Positions 8,733-17,000 of a DNA stretch of 64,000 bases are shown here, piece after piece. Each line of letters begins with the position of its first letter. Position 1 is the stretch's first letter. Made by a program: the position numbers and the translations under genes. The DNA is from Oceanicola sp. 22II-s10i (GTDB lineage: Bacteria; Pseudomonadota; Alphaproteobacteria; Rhodobacterales; Rhodobacteraceae), in NCBI RefSeq assembly GCF_002210105.1, contig NZ_AQQU01000001.1:594501-658500 (forward strand), given 5' to 3'. Under the pieces are notes generated by a model. That model did not search any database. It was given only the letters and a program-made list of their open reading frames with translations, and was not told the origin of the DNA.

Positions 8733-9290
8733 ATGCCATTCATCAAGACACTGCCCGAGGACGCCGGGCCGCCGGTGATCTACAACACCTATCCCGACAT
8801 CTACCGCCCGTGGTCGGAGATGAGCGAAGCCATGATGAACGGCCCCTCCGCCTTTTCCGCGGCGGAGCGCGAGCTGATCTTCACCCTCGCCGCCAAGGCC
8901 TCGGGCAGCGACTTTGTCTATGCCGCGCATTCCGAGGTGGTCTATGCCCGCGGCTATCCGCGCGGCATCCTCGACAGCCTGTTGGCCGGCGATTTCGATG
9001 TCGACCTGCCCGAAGCGTTGAAACCGGTGCTGGCGCTGGCGATCAAGCTGGCCGCGACGCCGAACGAAGTGACGCAGGCCGACGCCGACGCGGTGGCCGC
9101 AGCGGGCTGGGACGAGGTCGCGTATCACGACATCGTCTCCATCACTGCCCGTGCGGTCTTCATGCATCGCCTGACGGCGGGGTTCGGCTTCAACCCCATG
9201 TCCCCGGAGCGGGCCCGCCAGCGGGCACAGGCGCGGATCAGCAAGGGCTATCTGAACCTCTACCCGGATCTCGCCGCCAAGAAGGACTGA
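8733..9290 (+). CDS. Carboxymuconolactone decarboxylase (AhpD)-fold protein lacking the CxxC pair
   Basis: A 185-residue protein of the CMD/AhpD-like all-helical family, recognised by AERELIFTLAAKASGSDFVYAAHSEVVYA (residues 44-72, split here by description). In peroxidase members a CxxC and a His follow the conserved Glu. Here the cysteine positions are Ser59 and Val62 while His66 is kept, so thiol peroxidase chemistry is not expected. Some cysteine-less members are decarboxylases or of unknown role. It has its own sigma-54 promoter and a GAAGGA ribosome site, and is followed 29 bases later by an MmgE/PrpD gene. The role is unknown. Confidence 0.75.
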   Translation: MPFIKTLPEDAGPPVIYNTYPDIYRPWSEMSEAMMNGPSAFSAAERELIFTLAAKASGSDFVYAAHSEVVYARGYPRGILDSLLAGDFDVDLPEALKPVLALAIKLAATPNEVTQADADAVAAAGWDEVAYHDIVSITARAVFMHRLTAGFGFNPMSPERARQRAQARISKGYLNLYPDLAAKKD

Positions 9291-9319
9291 GCGATGGCCG
9301 TGACAGCAAGGATGATCGC

Positions 9320-10693
9320 ATGACCTCCGGGACGATAGCGGAACAGATCGGCGCGTGGTGCAACCGGACGGAGCTTGGCGACATCTCCGAACCGATGCTG
9401 CGCCGGACCAAGCTGCACATCATGGACCAGATCGGGGCGCAGGTGAGCTGCCGGACGATGCCGACGGTCGAACTGGCCTTCGACTATGCCCGCCGCCACG
9501 CCCGCGATGGCAAGGCGCTGCTGGTCGGCACCGACGCGGGCGTCGATGCGGAATACGCGGGCTTTGCCAACGGCACCGCGGGCAGCGCGTTCGAGATCGA
9601 CGACTACGGCGGCAACGGCGCCTATTCGCATCCCGGCTGCACGGTCCTGCCCGCCGTTCTGGCCATGGCGCAGGAACACGGAGCCTCGGGCGAGGATCTG
9701 CTGCGGGGCACTGCGCTCGGGTTCGAGACGATCATCCGGCTGGCCCGCGCGACGATGCCGTCGATGTTCCTCGGGCGAGGGTTTCACCACACCAGCGCGC
9801 TCGGCGCCATCGGGGCAGCGGTCGGCTGTGGCGCGCTGCTGCGCCTGCCGCCCGAGGTGACGGCGAACGCCATCTCGATCGCCGCAAGCCAGTCGGCGGG
9901 CACCACCGAATACGCGCAGAGCGGCGGCGAGGTGAAACGCTGTCACGCGGGTCTGGCCGTCGCCGCCGCGATCCGGGCCGTCCGTCTGGCGCAGGCGGGA
10001 CTGACCGCGCCGCCGACGATCCTCGAAGGCAGTCGCGGTTTTTTCCAGGCCTATTGCGACACCTACGATGCGGCGCAGATGACGAACGAGCTGGGCACGC
10101 GCTGGTTCTTTCTGGAACACGCGGCCATCAAGCCCTACGCCGCCTGCGGCCTGTTCCACCACCATTTCGCCGCCTATGACGACCTGCTGGCCCGGCACGG
10201 GTTTGCCCCCTCGGACATCGAAAGCATCGAGCTGGGGTGCGAGCCGCTGATGATGATCCACAACGGCGCGCACGGGCCCGCACCCAAGGACATCGTGGGC
10301 GCGCAGTTCAGCAGCCAGTTTTCCATGGGCATGCACATCGTGCTGGGCCGCAACGACGTCGGCGCCTATCTGGACCAGCAGGCCGAGGGCTTCGCCAACC
10401 CCGAGGTCATCGGGATCGCCCGCCGGATCACCACCCACGAACGGCCCGAGTTCGGTGAGTTTCCGCCCCGTGGCAGCGTCGCGATCACGCTGCGCGACGG
10501 CACAACGGTCGAGGCCACGGGCTTTGCGCTCGGTTCGCCCGAGAACCCGCTGAGCGAGGACGACATCCGGGGCAAATACCTGCAGCTCGTGTCGCGCGAC
10601 TACGGCGAGGATCTGGCCGAGCGGTCGATGGACATGATGCTGAGCCTCGAACTGCTGCCGGATGCGGGCGAGCTGCTGCGCCAGTTCGCGTGA
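9320..10693 (+). CDS. MmgE/PrpD family protein
   Basis: A 457-residue member of the MmgE/PrpD family, whose studied members are 2-methylcitrate dehydratase (PrpD), cis-aconitate decarboxylase and iminodisuccinate epimerase. Family landmarks are NGTAGSAFEIDDYGGNGAYS with HPGCTVLPAVLAMA, GFHHTSALGAIGAA, and AIKPYAACGLFHHHF. The ATG at 9320 has AAGGA at good spacing. It follows the CMD-fold gene and precedes tctBAC, all under sigma-54 promoters. It probably dehydrates, hydrates or decarboxylates a polycarboxylate imported by the TctBAC system. Which reaction is not decided by the sequence. Confidence 0.88.
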   Translation: MTSGTIAEQIGAWCNRTELGDISEPMLRRTKLHIMDQIGAQVSCRTMPTVELAFDYARRHARDGKALLVGTDAGVDAEYAGFANGTAGSAFEIDDYGGNGAYSHPGCTVLPAVLAMAQEHGASGEDLLRGTALGFETIIRLARATMPSMFLGRGFHHTSALGAIGAAVGCGALLRLPPEVTANAISIAASQSAGTTEYAQSGGEVKRCHAGLAVAAAIRAVRLAQAGLTAPPTILEGSRGFFQAYCDTYDAAQMTNELGTRWFFLEHAAIKPYAACGLFHHHFAAYDDLLARHGFAPSDIESIELGCEPLMMIHNGAHGPAPKDIVGAQFSSQFSMGMHIVLGRNDVGAYLDQQAEGFANPEVIGIARRITTHERPEFGEFPPRGSVAITLRDGTTVEATGFALGSPENPLSEDDIRGKYLQLVSRDYGEDLAERSMDMMLSLELLPDAGELLRQFA

Positions 10694-10714
10694 CCCCGAA
10701 CACGGGGCGCGCCG

Positions 10715-10730
10715 TGGCACGGTAATTGCT
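10715..10730 (+). promoter_or_regulatory. Sigma-54 promoter upstream of tctB
   Basis: TGGCACGGTAATTGCT is a full match to TGGCACG-N4-TTGCW. The predicted start near 10741 gives a GC-rich leader of about 75 bases before the tctB ATG at 10817. It starts 22 bases after the PrpD stop codon. Confidence 0.85.
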
Positions 10731-10816
10731 CAGACCCGGCTGTCCGTGCGGCGTCGTCGCGACCGCCCGGACCCGGAACCGGGCCACGGGCCCGGCCAGT
10801 GGAGGAGGAGCGCGAC

Positions 10817-11263
10817 ATGAAGGTTAACACAGCGGCCCTTGCGGGGGCGGCCTGCCTGCTGATCGCCGGTCTGACCGGGGTCTGGTTCGGCACGGTCTAC
10901 GGCATCGGCTCCGCCACCCGGATGGGGCCCGGCTTCTTCCCGGCGGCGGCGGGCGGCATCCTTGCCCTGATCGCCATTCTGATCCTGATCCTCGAAGTCC
11001 GCGGGCCGGAACCGGAGCACACGCCGTTCCCGTGGCGCCCCACCCTCGCCGTCCTCGGATCGGCCATCGCGTTCATGGTCGGCATCGCCTATTTCGGCCT
11101 GATCCCTGCCATCGCGCTCACCATCATCGTGTCGTCGTTCGGCGACCGACAGAGCAACTGGCCCGGCGTCCTGGTGCTGGCCGTTCTGGTTCCGGCGTTC
11201 ATGGGCGTCGTGTTCATCTGGGGTCTGAACCTGCCGATCCCCCTGTTCAAGGCGCCGTTCTGA
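10817..11263 (+). CDS. tctB: TctB family small membrane subunit of a tripartite tricarboxylate transporter
   Basis: A 148-residue protein with about four hydrophobic segments. It starts with a first helix (VNTAALAGAACLLIAGLTGV), continues with GIGSATRMGPGFFPAAAGGI typical of TctB, and ends in a short helix-rich C-terminus. The ATG at 10817 is chosen over a GTG at 10799 because the latter lies on top of the GGAGGAGGAG ribosome site. Its stop overlaps the tctA start. TctB supports the large TctA channel in proton- or sodium-driven uptake of citrate-like acids delivered by TctC. The gene order B-A-C differs from the common C-B-A order. Confidence 0.88.
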   Translation: MKVNTAALAGAACLLIAGLTGVWFGTVYGIGSATRMGPGFFPAAAGGILALIAILILILEVRGPEPEHTPFPWRPTLAVLGSAIAFMVGIAYFGLIPAIALTIIVSSFGDRQSNWPGVLVLAVLVPAFMGVVFIWGLNLPIPLFKAPF

Positions 11264-12756
11264 TGGATCTGCTGGCCAATATCTCGCTCGGGCTGGAAAC
11301 GGCCCTGCATCCGACTAACCTGATGTTCTGCTTCTTCGGGGTCTTCCTCGGGACGTTCATCGGGGTGCTGCCCGGCATCGGGTCGATCACCGCGATCTCG
11401 ATGCTGATGCCGTTGTCATTCTACCTCGACCCGACGGCCGCGGTCGTGATGCTGGCCGGGGTCTACTACGGCGCGGAATACGGCGGCTCGACCGCGTCGA
11501 TCCTGCTGAACATGCCCGGCACCCCCTCGTCGGCCGTCACCTGTCTGGACGGGCACCCGCTGGCGAAACAGGGCCGCGCGGGGGTCGCGCTGTTCATGAC
11601 GACGATTGCATCCTTCGCCGGCGGATCCTTCGGCATCCTGCTGCTGCTCTTCGTCGGACCGGCGCTGGCCAGCGTGACACTGTCCTTTGGCCCCGCCGAG
11701 TACTTCGCACTTATGGTGCTGGGCCTTGTCGCAGCCGCCGCCATCGGCAACGACGCCCCCGCCAAGGGGATGGCGATGGTGGTCTTCGGCCTGCTGCTCG
11801 GCACCTTCGGGGCCGATGTGAACAGCGGCGTCGCCCGCTTCACCTTCGGCTCGCTCTACCTTTACGACGGCATCAACCTCGTCGTGCTGGCCATGGGCCT
11901 GTTCGGCGTGGCCGAGATCATCGCCTCGATCGGTGCGTCCAAGCACGAGGTGCCGGACAAGGTCACCTTCCGGTCGATGGTGCCACGCCGTGACGAGGCA
12001 AGGGGATTCCCGTTCCAGGCGCTGCGCGGGGCCAGCATCGGCAGTTTCTTCGGCACCCTGCCCGGCACCGGCCTGACGATGGCGTCCTTCGTCAGCTACG
12101 CGGTCGAGAAGCGCGTCTCGCGCAACCCGTCGGCTTTCGGCACCGGTGTCACGGCGGGCGTCGTTGCGCCCGAGGCGGCCAACAACGCCGCCGCGCAGAC
12201 CGCGTTCATTCCGACGCTGACGCTCGGTGTGCCCGGCTCGGCCACCATGGCGCTGATCCTTGGGGCGCTGCTGATCCACGGCATCATTCCGGGCCCGGCG
12301 ATGCTGGCCAACCACCCCGACACGTTCTGGGGCCTGATCATGAGCTTCTGGGTCGGGAACCTGCTGCTGCTGATCCTGAACATCCCGCTGATCGGCCTGT
12401 GGGTGCGCCTGCTGCGGGTGCCCTATCACTACCTCTATCCGATCATCCTCTCGCTGGTGTTCCTCGGGGTCTATTCGCTGAACAACAATGTCTATGACGT
12501 CGGCATGCTGCTGGTCTTCGGCGCCATCGGCTACGGCATGCGCCTTGGCGGGTTCTCTCCGGCGCCGCTGCTGATCGGCTTCATCCTCGGCCCGATGATC
12601 GAGGAGAACTTCCGCCGGGCGATGATGCTGTCGCGCGGCGATTTCGGGATGCTGGTGTCGCGGCCGATCACCGGCGCGATCCTCGCGCTCAGCGTCCTGC
12701 TGCTGGTCTGGATGCTGGTGTCGGCCATGGCACGACGGCGGGCGGGCGTCTCCTGA
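11263..12756 (+). CDS. tctA: TctA family large permease subunit of a tripartite tricarboxylate transporter
   Basis: A 497-residue polytopic inner-membrane protein with about 11-12 hydrophobic segments. TctA signatures are GVLPGIGSITAISMLMPLSF, YYGAEYGGSTASILLNMPGT (both near the N-terminus) and the second-half repeat GTLPGTGLTMASFVSYAVEK with LTLGVPGSATMALILGALL. It starts at an ATG that overlaps the tctB stop (TGATG), so the two subunits are translationally coupled. It forms the transport channel with TctB and takes substrate from TctC. Confidence 0.94.
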   Translation: MDLLANISLGLETALHPTNLMFCFFGVFLGTFIGVLPGIGSITAISMLMPLSFYLDPTAAVVMLAGVYYGAEYGGSTASILLNMPGTPSSAVTCLDGHPLAKQGRAGVALFMTTIASFAGGSFGILLLLFVGPALASVTLSFGPAEYFALMVLGLVAAAAIGNDAPAKGMAMVVFGLLLGTFGADVNSGVARFTFGSLYLYDGINLVVLAMGLFGVAEIIASIGASKHEVPDKVTFRSMVPRRDEARGFPFQALRGASIGSFFGTLPGTGLTMASFVSYAVEKRVSRNPSAFGTGVTAGVVAPEAANNAAAQTAFIPTLTLGVPGSATMALILGALLIHGIIPGPAMLANHPDTFWGLIMSFWVGNLLLLILNIPLIGLWVRLLRVPYHYLYPIILSLVFLGVYSLNNNVYDVGMLLVFGAIGYGMRLGGFSPAPLLIGFILGPMIEENFRRAMMLSRGDFGMLVSRPITGAILALSVLLLVWMLVSAMARRRAGVS

Positions 12757-12773
12757 CCGATCGTTCAGGAAAT

Positions 12774-12789
12774 TGGCACGGTTCTTGCA
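12774..12789 (+). promoter_or_regulatory. Sigma-54 promoter upstream of tctC
   Basis: TGGCACGGTTCTTGCA fits the consensus at every defined position. The predicted start near 12800 leaves about 45 bases to the tctC ATG at 12844. Giving the binding protein its own promoter would let it be made in excess over the membrane subunits. Confidence 0.87.
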
Positions 12790-12843
12790 TCTGCCTCCTT
12801 GCTCGTCCGGCAGGCGCCGGGCGGCCAAGGAGGAGGTAGACCA

Positions 12844-13857
12844 ATGAAAACCCAATATCACCAAGGGTCCCGCGACATGACCCGCCGCAGGGCGATCGTT
12901 GCCGCATCGGCCATGACACTCGCGGTGACCGCATTCGGCGGAACCGCCGCCACCGCACAATCCTATCCCGAGAAACCCGTGACGATGGTCATGCCGTTCT
13001 CGGCCGGCGGCACCGCCGACACCACAGGCCGCGTCATCGCCGAAGGCATGTCCCGCGCCCTCGGCCAGCAGTTCGTGGTCGAGAACCGGCCCGGCGCGAC
13101 CGGCAATATCTCGTACACCAGCGTGGTGAATGCTCCCGCCGACGGCTACGAGGTCCTGATCGGCTATTCCGCGACCACCGCCTGCAGCCACGCGCTGATG
13201 TCCAACCTGCAATGGGAAATCGAGGACCTCAAGCCGCTCGGCATGTTCTCGGCCTCGCCCATGCTGCTGGCCGTGCACCCGTCGGTCCCGGCTGAGTCGC
13301 TGTCGGAGTTCATCGAATACGCCAGGGCCAATCCGGGCAAGATCAACTACGGCTCGCCGGGGATCGGGTCGCTGGTCCACATCATGATGGAATCCTTCAA
13401 GCTCAAGGCCGGCGTCGACATGTTCCACATCCCCTACAAGGGCACCGGGGCGCTGATGCCCGACGCGCTGAGCGGCGTGATCCAGGTGGCGATGTCGGGC
13501 CCGGCGGCGATCGTGCCGAACCACGAATCCGGCAAGCTGCGCGCGCTGGCGGTCACCGGGACGGAACGCTATGCGCCCACGCCGGACATCCCGACCATGG
13601 CCGAAGAGGGCGTCGAAGGGCTGGATACGGAATCCTGGTATGGCCTGTTCGTCCGCTCGGACACCCCGCAGGAGATCGTCGACACGCTGGCCGCAGGGCT
13701 GAAGACCGCGACCGAGGACCCGCAGGTTCTGGAACGCGCCGAAACAGCCGGTGTGCCGATCCGCTACCTGACCCCCGCCGAAATGGGCGAACGGGTCCAG
13801 AAAGAAGTCGCCGACTGTCGCGAGACGATCGAAAAGGCCGGTATCACCGCGCAATAG
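12844..13857 (+). CDS. tctC: TctC/Bug family periplasmic solute-binding protein
   Basis: A 337-residue extracytoplasmic binding protein. The N-terminus contains MTRRRAIVAASAMTLAV followed by a hydrophobic stretch and ATAQS, which could be a Sec or a weak twin-arginine signal peptide. The mature start SYPEKPVTMVMPFSAGGTAD and VVENRPGATGNI are hallmark Bug/TctC motifs for the carboxylate-binding loop. The ATG at 12844 follows GGAGGAGGT. It is the third gene of the B-A-C cluster, with its own sigma-54 promoter. The bound ligand is not predictable beyond 'organic acid'. Confidence 0.9.
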   Translation: MKTQYHQGSRDMTRRRAIVAASAMTLAVTAFGGTAATAQSYPEKPVTMVMPFSAGGTADTTGRVIAEGMSRALGQQFVVENRPGATGNISYTSVVNAPADGYEVLIGYSATTACSHALMSNLQWEIEDLKPLGMFSASPMLLAVHPSVPAESLSEFIEYARANPGKINYGSPGIGSLVHIMMESFKLKAGVDMFHIPYKGTGALMPDALSGVIQVAMSGPAAIVPNHESGKLRALAVTGTERYAPTPDIPTMAEEGVEGLDTESWYGLFVRSDTPQEIVDTLAAGLKTATEDPQVLERAETAGVPIRYLTPAEMGERVQKEVADCRETIEKAGITAQ

Positions 13858-13875
13858 GCCCCGGTTGACCGTCAG

Positions 13876-13905
13876 CGCCCCGGCCGGATTGCGCCGGCCG
13901 GGGCG
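13876..13905. terminator. GC-rich hairpin between convergent tctC and lysR-type genes
   Basis: Perfect 12-base arms CGCCCCGGCCGG / CCGGCCGGGGCG with a 6-base loop lie between the tctC stop (13857) and the end of the minus-strand LysR gene (13921). There is no strong T-run, but the position suits a bidirectional terminator. Confidence 0.6.
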
Positions 13906-13920
13906 TCTGAAACGTGCGTA

Positions 13921-14796
13921 TCAAGCAGTGTGTCGTCCGAACTCGCCCCTCAGCCAGTCGACGATCCTGCGGACGGTTCCCTGCCCCGTGTGATCTTCGG
14001 ACCATGATACGAACAGCTGGTCCTGCGGCGGCGCGGGATCGACCCAGACCTCTGTCAGACGGTTGGCGGCCACGTCCGCCTCCACCATGTACCGCGGCAC
14101 GATGGCCACGCCATGGCCACCGATCGCCGCATCCAGCGCCAGTGCCGAGCGATCGAAGTTCAGCAGTGCGTGAGGTCCGGTATGTCCGGTGTCCCTGATC
14201 AGCCTCTCCCATCTACGGTGCGCATCCTGCAGAAGCGGCAGCGTCAGCAGCGTGTCCGGTCCCATCGCCCAGTCCGGGCGGGGGAAGTCGGGGCTGCATA
14301 CAGCGACCAGGCGGATATCCGTCAGCGGGACCGCGGTCCTGAATGGCCATGGCCCCGACACCCCGCCAGGCCAGATGGCAATTTCATTGCGACCCAGATC
14401 ACGGGACATGCGGCGGCTGTGGACCTCTGTCCTCAGCGAGACGCCGGGAAACCGTTCCGCAAACGCGGCCATCCTCGGCATGAGCCATTTCGATGCGGTC
14501 GACGATCCGAGATGCAGCGTGACCTGACCGCCCGAGTCGCCAAGGCCCGACAGGTAGGTCTCGAGATCGCCAAGCGCCTGATCGACCGCAATGCGGCAGC
14601 GTTCGCCCTCCGGAGTGAGCGACACGCCACGCGCGCCGCGCTCCAGAAGCACGACGCCCAGGTCGAGTTCCAGTTGCCTGATCCGCTGTGACACCGCCCC
14701 CCGCGTCAGGTTGAGCTCTTCCGCTGCGTCCCCGAGCGTCCGGTGGCGCGCCACGACCGAGAATATGCGCAAGGCGTTGAGGTTGAGGTGTCGCAA
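13921..14796 (-). CDS. LysR family transcriptional regulator (GcvA-like)
   Basis: A 291-residue LysR-type regulator. The N-terminal winged HTH starts LNLNALRIFSVVARHRTLGD and contains AAEELNLTRGAVSQRIRQLE; the substrate-binding domain follows. The opening 'LNALRIF' and overall length resemble the GcvA/AmpR-type branch. It is divergent from the double-GNAT gene across a 117-base gap, the usual arrangement for a LysR regulator and its target. The ligand is unknown. Confidence 0.9.
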   Translation of the reverse strand: MRHLNLNALRIFSVVARHRTLGDAAEELNLTRGAVSQRIRQLELDLGVVLLERGARGVSLTPEGERCRIAVDQALGDLETYLSGLGDSGGQVTLHLGSSTASKWLMPRMAAFAERFPGVSLRTEVHSRRMSRDLGRNEIAIWPGGVSGPWPFRTAVPLTDIRLVAVCSPDFPRPDWAMGPDTLLTLPLLQDAHRRWERLIRDTGHTGPHALLNFDRSALALDAAIGGHGVAIVPRYMVEADVAANRLTEVWVDPAPPQDQLFVSWSEDHTGQGTVRRIVDWLRGEFGRHTA

Positions 14797-14913
14797 GGTG
14801 GTGCAGCCGATAGTTTTTCTGAACGCTCGGGCAGATGTCCTGCTTTGTCAAACCGGCAGGCTGCCGTCACACAGGTCAGGCGCCACTCTGCGCGGCCAAC
14901 AAGGAACACGACA

Positions 14914-15909
14914 ATGACATCTGCCATCAGAGCTGCCACGGTTCAGGACATTCCCCAGCTTGTCACGCTGCTGATGGATGATGCCACGGACCGCCAGACA
15001 ACGGATCCGGTTCTGTGGCGACTGGCCGATGACGCACGCGACCGAATCGCACAGGCGTTGAGCTTTGCCTTGACCGCCGAACAGCAGCCGGTCCGACAGT
15101 TCTGGCTGGTCTGCGAACGTGCCGGCGGGATTGTCGGCGTGGTTCATGCGATCATGCTGCCCGTGCCGCCGATCTACGCCGGGTCTTTCGGTGAACCGGG
15201 GCTGATCATGGCCGACAGTCATACGGCACCGGATGCCCCTGCCGGAACCGAGGATGCGCTGGTGGCCGCGGCCGAGACCGTGTTGCGAGAAGCGGGGGCG
15301 AAGATCCTCCTGTCGACCTATGTGACCGGGCAGGTTTGGGACCGGACGTTCGCGCAGCGCGGCTACGCCCCACTGACGCTCTACCTGTCCCGCACAGACA
15401 TGGGCGACGCGGGACGGCCGCAGGGCCTCCGGGCCGCGACCGCAGAGGATGTGCCGGGTATCGTCGCGCACAGCGCCGCCAACCGGCGAACCCTTTGGCA
15501 GATCGAGCCGTTCTGGGAACCTCATACCGATGCCGATGCGCGGTTCGGCGCCTGGATGACCCGGAGCCTGACGCTGCGGGACCGCGACATGCTGGTGATG
15601 GGGCCCCCGGACGACCTGGCCGGCTATGCGATCGCCCAACCCGCATCGCGCACCCACTTTCCGTCGGCGCATGACATTTCCGGAACCGGTGTGATCGACG
15701 ATTTCTACCACCTCGACTTTGCAGATCAGGACGCCCTGAAGAACGGTGGCGCCGGCGCGGTCCGACTGCTGAATGGCGCCGAAGCCGCCTTTGCCGCTCG
15801 GGGCATGGGGGCCGCATTCGTGGTCTGCCCCGCGGGATGGACCGCCAAGATCGAGATGCTCGAAGATGCGGGATACAGCACGGCGATGGTCTGGTCGATC
15901 AAGCGCTGA
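14914..15909 (+). CDS. Tandem GNAT-fold acetyltransferase-like protein
   Basis: A 331-residue protein that appears to contain two GNAT-type halves. The first begins IRAATVQDIPQLVTLLMDD, and a second similar opening, LRAATAEDVPGIVAHSAANR, appears near residue 172. The last half ends with a GNAT-like motif (RGMGAAFVVCPAGWTAKIEM, then LEDAGYSTAMVW). No classic Q/R-x-x-G-x-G/A acetyl-CoA loop is obvious in the first half, so one half may be structural. The ATG at 14914 has AAGGA upstream. It is divergent from the LysR gene and ends 5 bases from the convergent AEC transporter gene. The substrate is unknown. Confidence 0.7.
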   Translation: MTSAIRAATVQDIPQLVTLLMDDATDRQTTDPVLWRLADDARDRIAQALSFALTAEQQPVRQFWLVCERAGGIVGVVHAIMLPVPPIYAGSFGEPGLIMADSHTAPDAPAGTEDALVAAAETVLREAGAKILLSTYVTGQVWDRTFAQRGYAPLTLYLSRTDMGDAGRPQGLRAATAEDVPGIVAHSAANRRTLWQIEPFWEPHTDADARFGAWMTRSLTLRDRDMLVMGPPDDLAGYAIAQPASRTHFPSAHDISGTGVIDDFYHLDFADQDALKNGGAGAVRLLNGAEAAFAARGMGAAFVVCPAGWTAKIEMLEDAGYSTAMVWSIKR

Positions 15910-15914
15910 CGCGC

Positions 15915-16820
15915 TCAGCCTGCGACGAGTGCGATCCAGAACGGCAGGGTGAGGCAACCCAGCAGGGTCGACTGCGCCACCATCCGCGCCACGAGCGCCC
16001 GGTCGGCGCCGAAGGCCGCCGCGAGGACGTGCGAGGCCGAGGCGGTCGGCAGCGCGGCGAACAGCGTCAGGACGTTGCGCGGCAGGTCGTCCATGCCGAT
16101 CAGCCCGGTCGCGGTCCATGTCACCGCGGGCAGGATCAGCAGCTTGATCCCGTTGAACGCCATGTCGAACCGCGTCATCCGCGCGACCGAGGCCAGCGAC
16201 AGGGCGGCGCCCACGGACAGCAGCGCCAATGGCAGGGCGGCCTGCGCGATGCGGGTGATCGCGCCGTCGATGACCGCCGGGATCGGAAACCCGGTCATTG
16301 CGACGATCAGCCCGCCGAGGCTGGCCAGAAGGAAGGGGTTCAGGGCGACCAGCCGCACGCTGCGGCCGAAGGACAGCGCGTTGCCACGGGTCAGCCCACC
16401 GACGGCGAGGATGTTGGCCAGCGGCACGGCAAAGCCGATAGCGACCGACATCAGCCCGACTGCGCCGTCCGGCAGGGCCTGCACGGCGATCAGCCCGACG
16501 GCCGAGTTGAAGCGCCATGCGGTCTGCCAGAGGCCCGCGAAGTCGAGGAACCTCTCTGGCCCCAGCCCCATGCGGCGGACGATGCCGCCCAGCGTGAAAC
16601 CGGTCAGGACCACGCACCAGACGCCGAAGCCGACCGCCAGCAGCTCGCCCGCGCCGGGCGGGCTGGCCGAAGCGGCGCGAAACAGAAGGGCCGGGTAGAG
16701 CACGATGTAGTTCAGCCGGTCGATCGCCACCCAAAGATCCGCCGCCGTGACCCGGCGCAGGCCGACGCCCGCAAGGATGACCAGCGCGTCGGGGATGAGG
16801 GCGGAGAAGACGGTGAACAT
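15915..16820 (-). CDS. AEC family transporter (auxin efflux carrier / malonate transporter type)
   Basis: A 301-residue membrane protein with about ten hydrophobic segments in two five-helix halves, as in the Mem_trans family. Visible features are LNYIVLYPALLFRAAS near residue 36, the central VPLANILAVGGLTRGN, and ALPLALLSVGAALSL opening the second half. Bacterial members move dicarboxylates such as malonate or malate. It stands alone on the minus strand, next to the end of the GNAT gene. The direction of transport and the ligand cannot be read from the sequence. Confidence 0.85.
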   Translation of the reverse strand: MFTVFSALIPDALVILAGVGLRRVTAADLWVAIDRLNYIVLYPALLFRAASASPPGAGELLAVGFGVWCVVLTGFTLGGIVRRMGLGPERFLDFAGLWQTAWRFNSAVGLIAVQALPDGAVGLMSVAIGFAVPLANILAVGGLTRGNALSFGRSVRLVALNPFLLASLGGLIVAMTGFPIPAVIDGAITRIAQAALPLALLSVGAALSLASVARMTRFDMAFNGIKLLILPAVTWTATGLIGMDDLPRNVLTLFAALPTASASHVLAAAFGADRALVARMVAQSTLLGCLTLPFWIALVAG

Positions 16821-17000
16821 CGGCGGGACGGCCTGAATGGGGCGGTCAGTCGGCGACCGTCGCGATCCGACCTACCATCTGGCCCCGCCGCGTCAACGGG
16901 CGGCGAGCGTCCCGCATCGGCGGAATGGCCGACGGGCGCCGCGGTTTCCCGAGGCGCCCGCCGTCAGTTCAGGCAGATCGCGTGTGGCGCCGGGCCGGGG

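Noticed and set aside
11416-13854. An 812-residue minus-strand frame over tctA and tctC
   Set aside because: Antisense shadow of transporter genes with clear motifs, no ribosome site and low-complexity His/Arg/Asp composition.
16930-16965. CGGGCGCC / GGCGCCCG repeat as a terminator of the first DctP gene
   Set aside because: The arms are only 8 bases, the loop is long and no T-run follows. Position is suitable but the evidence is too thin to list.
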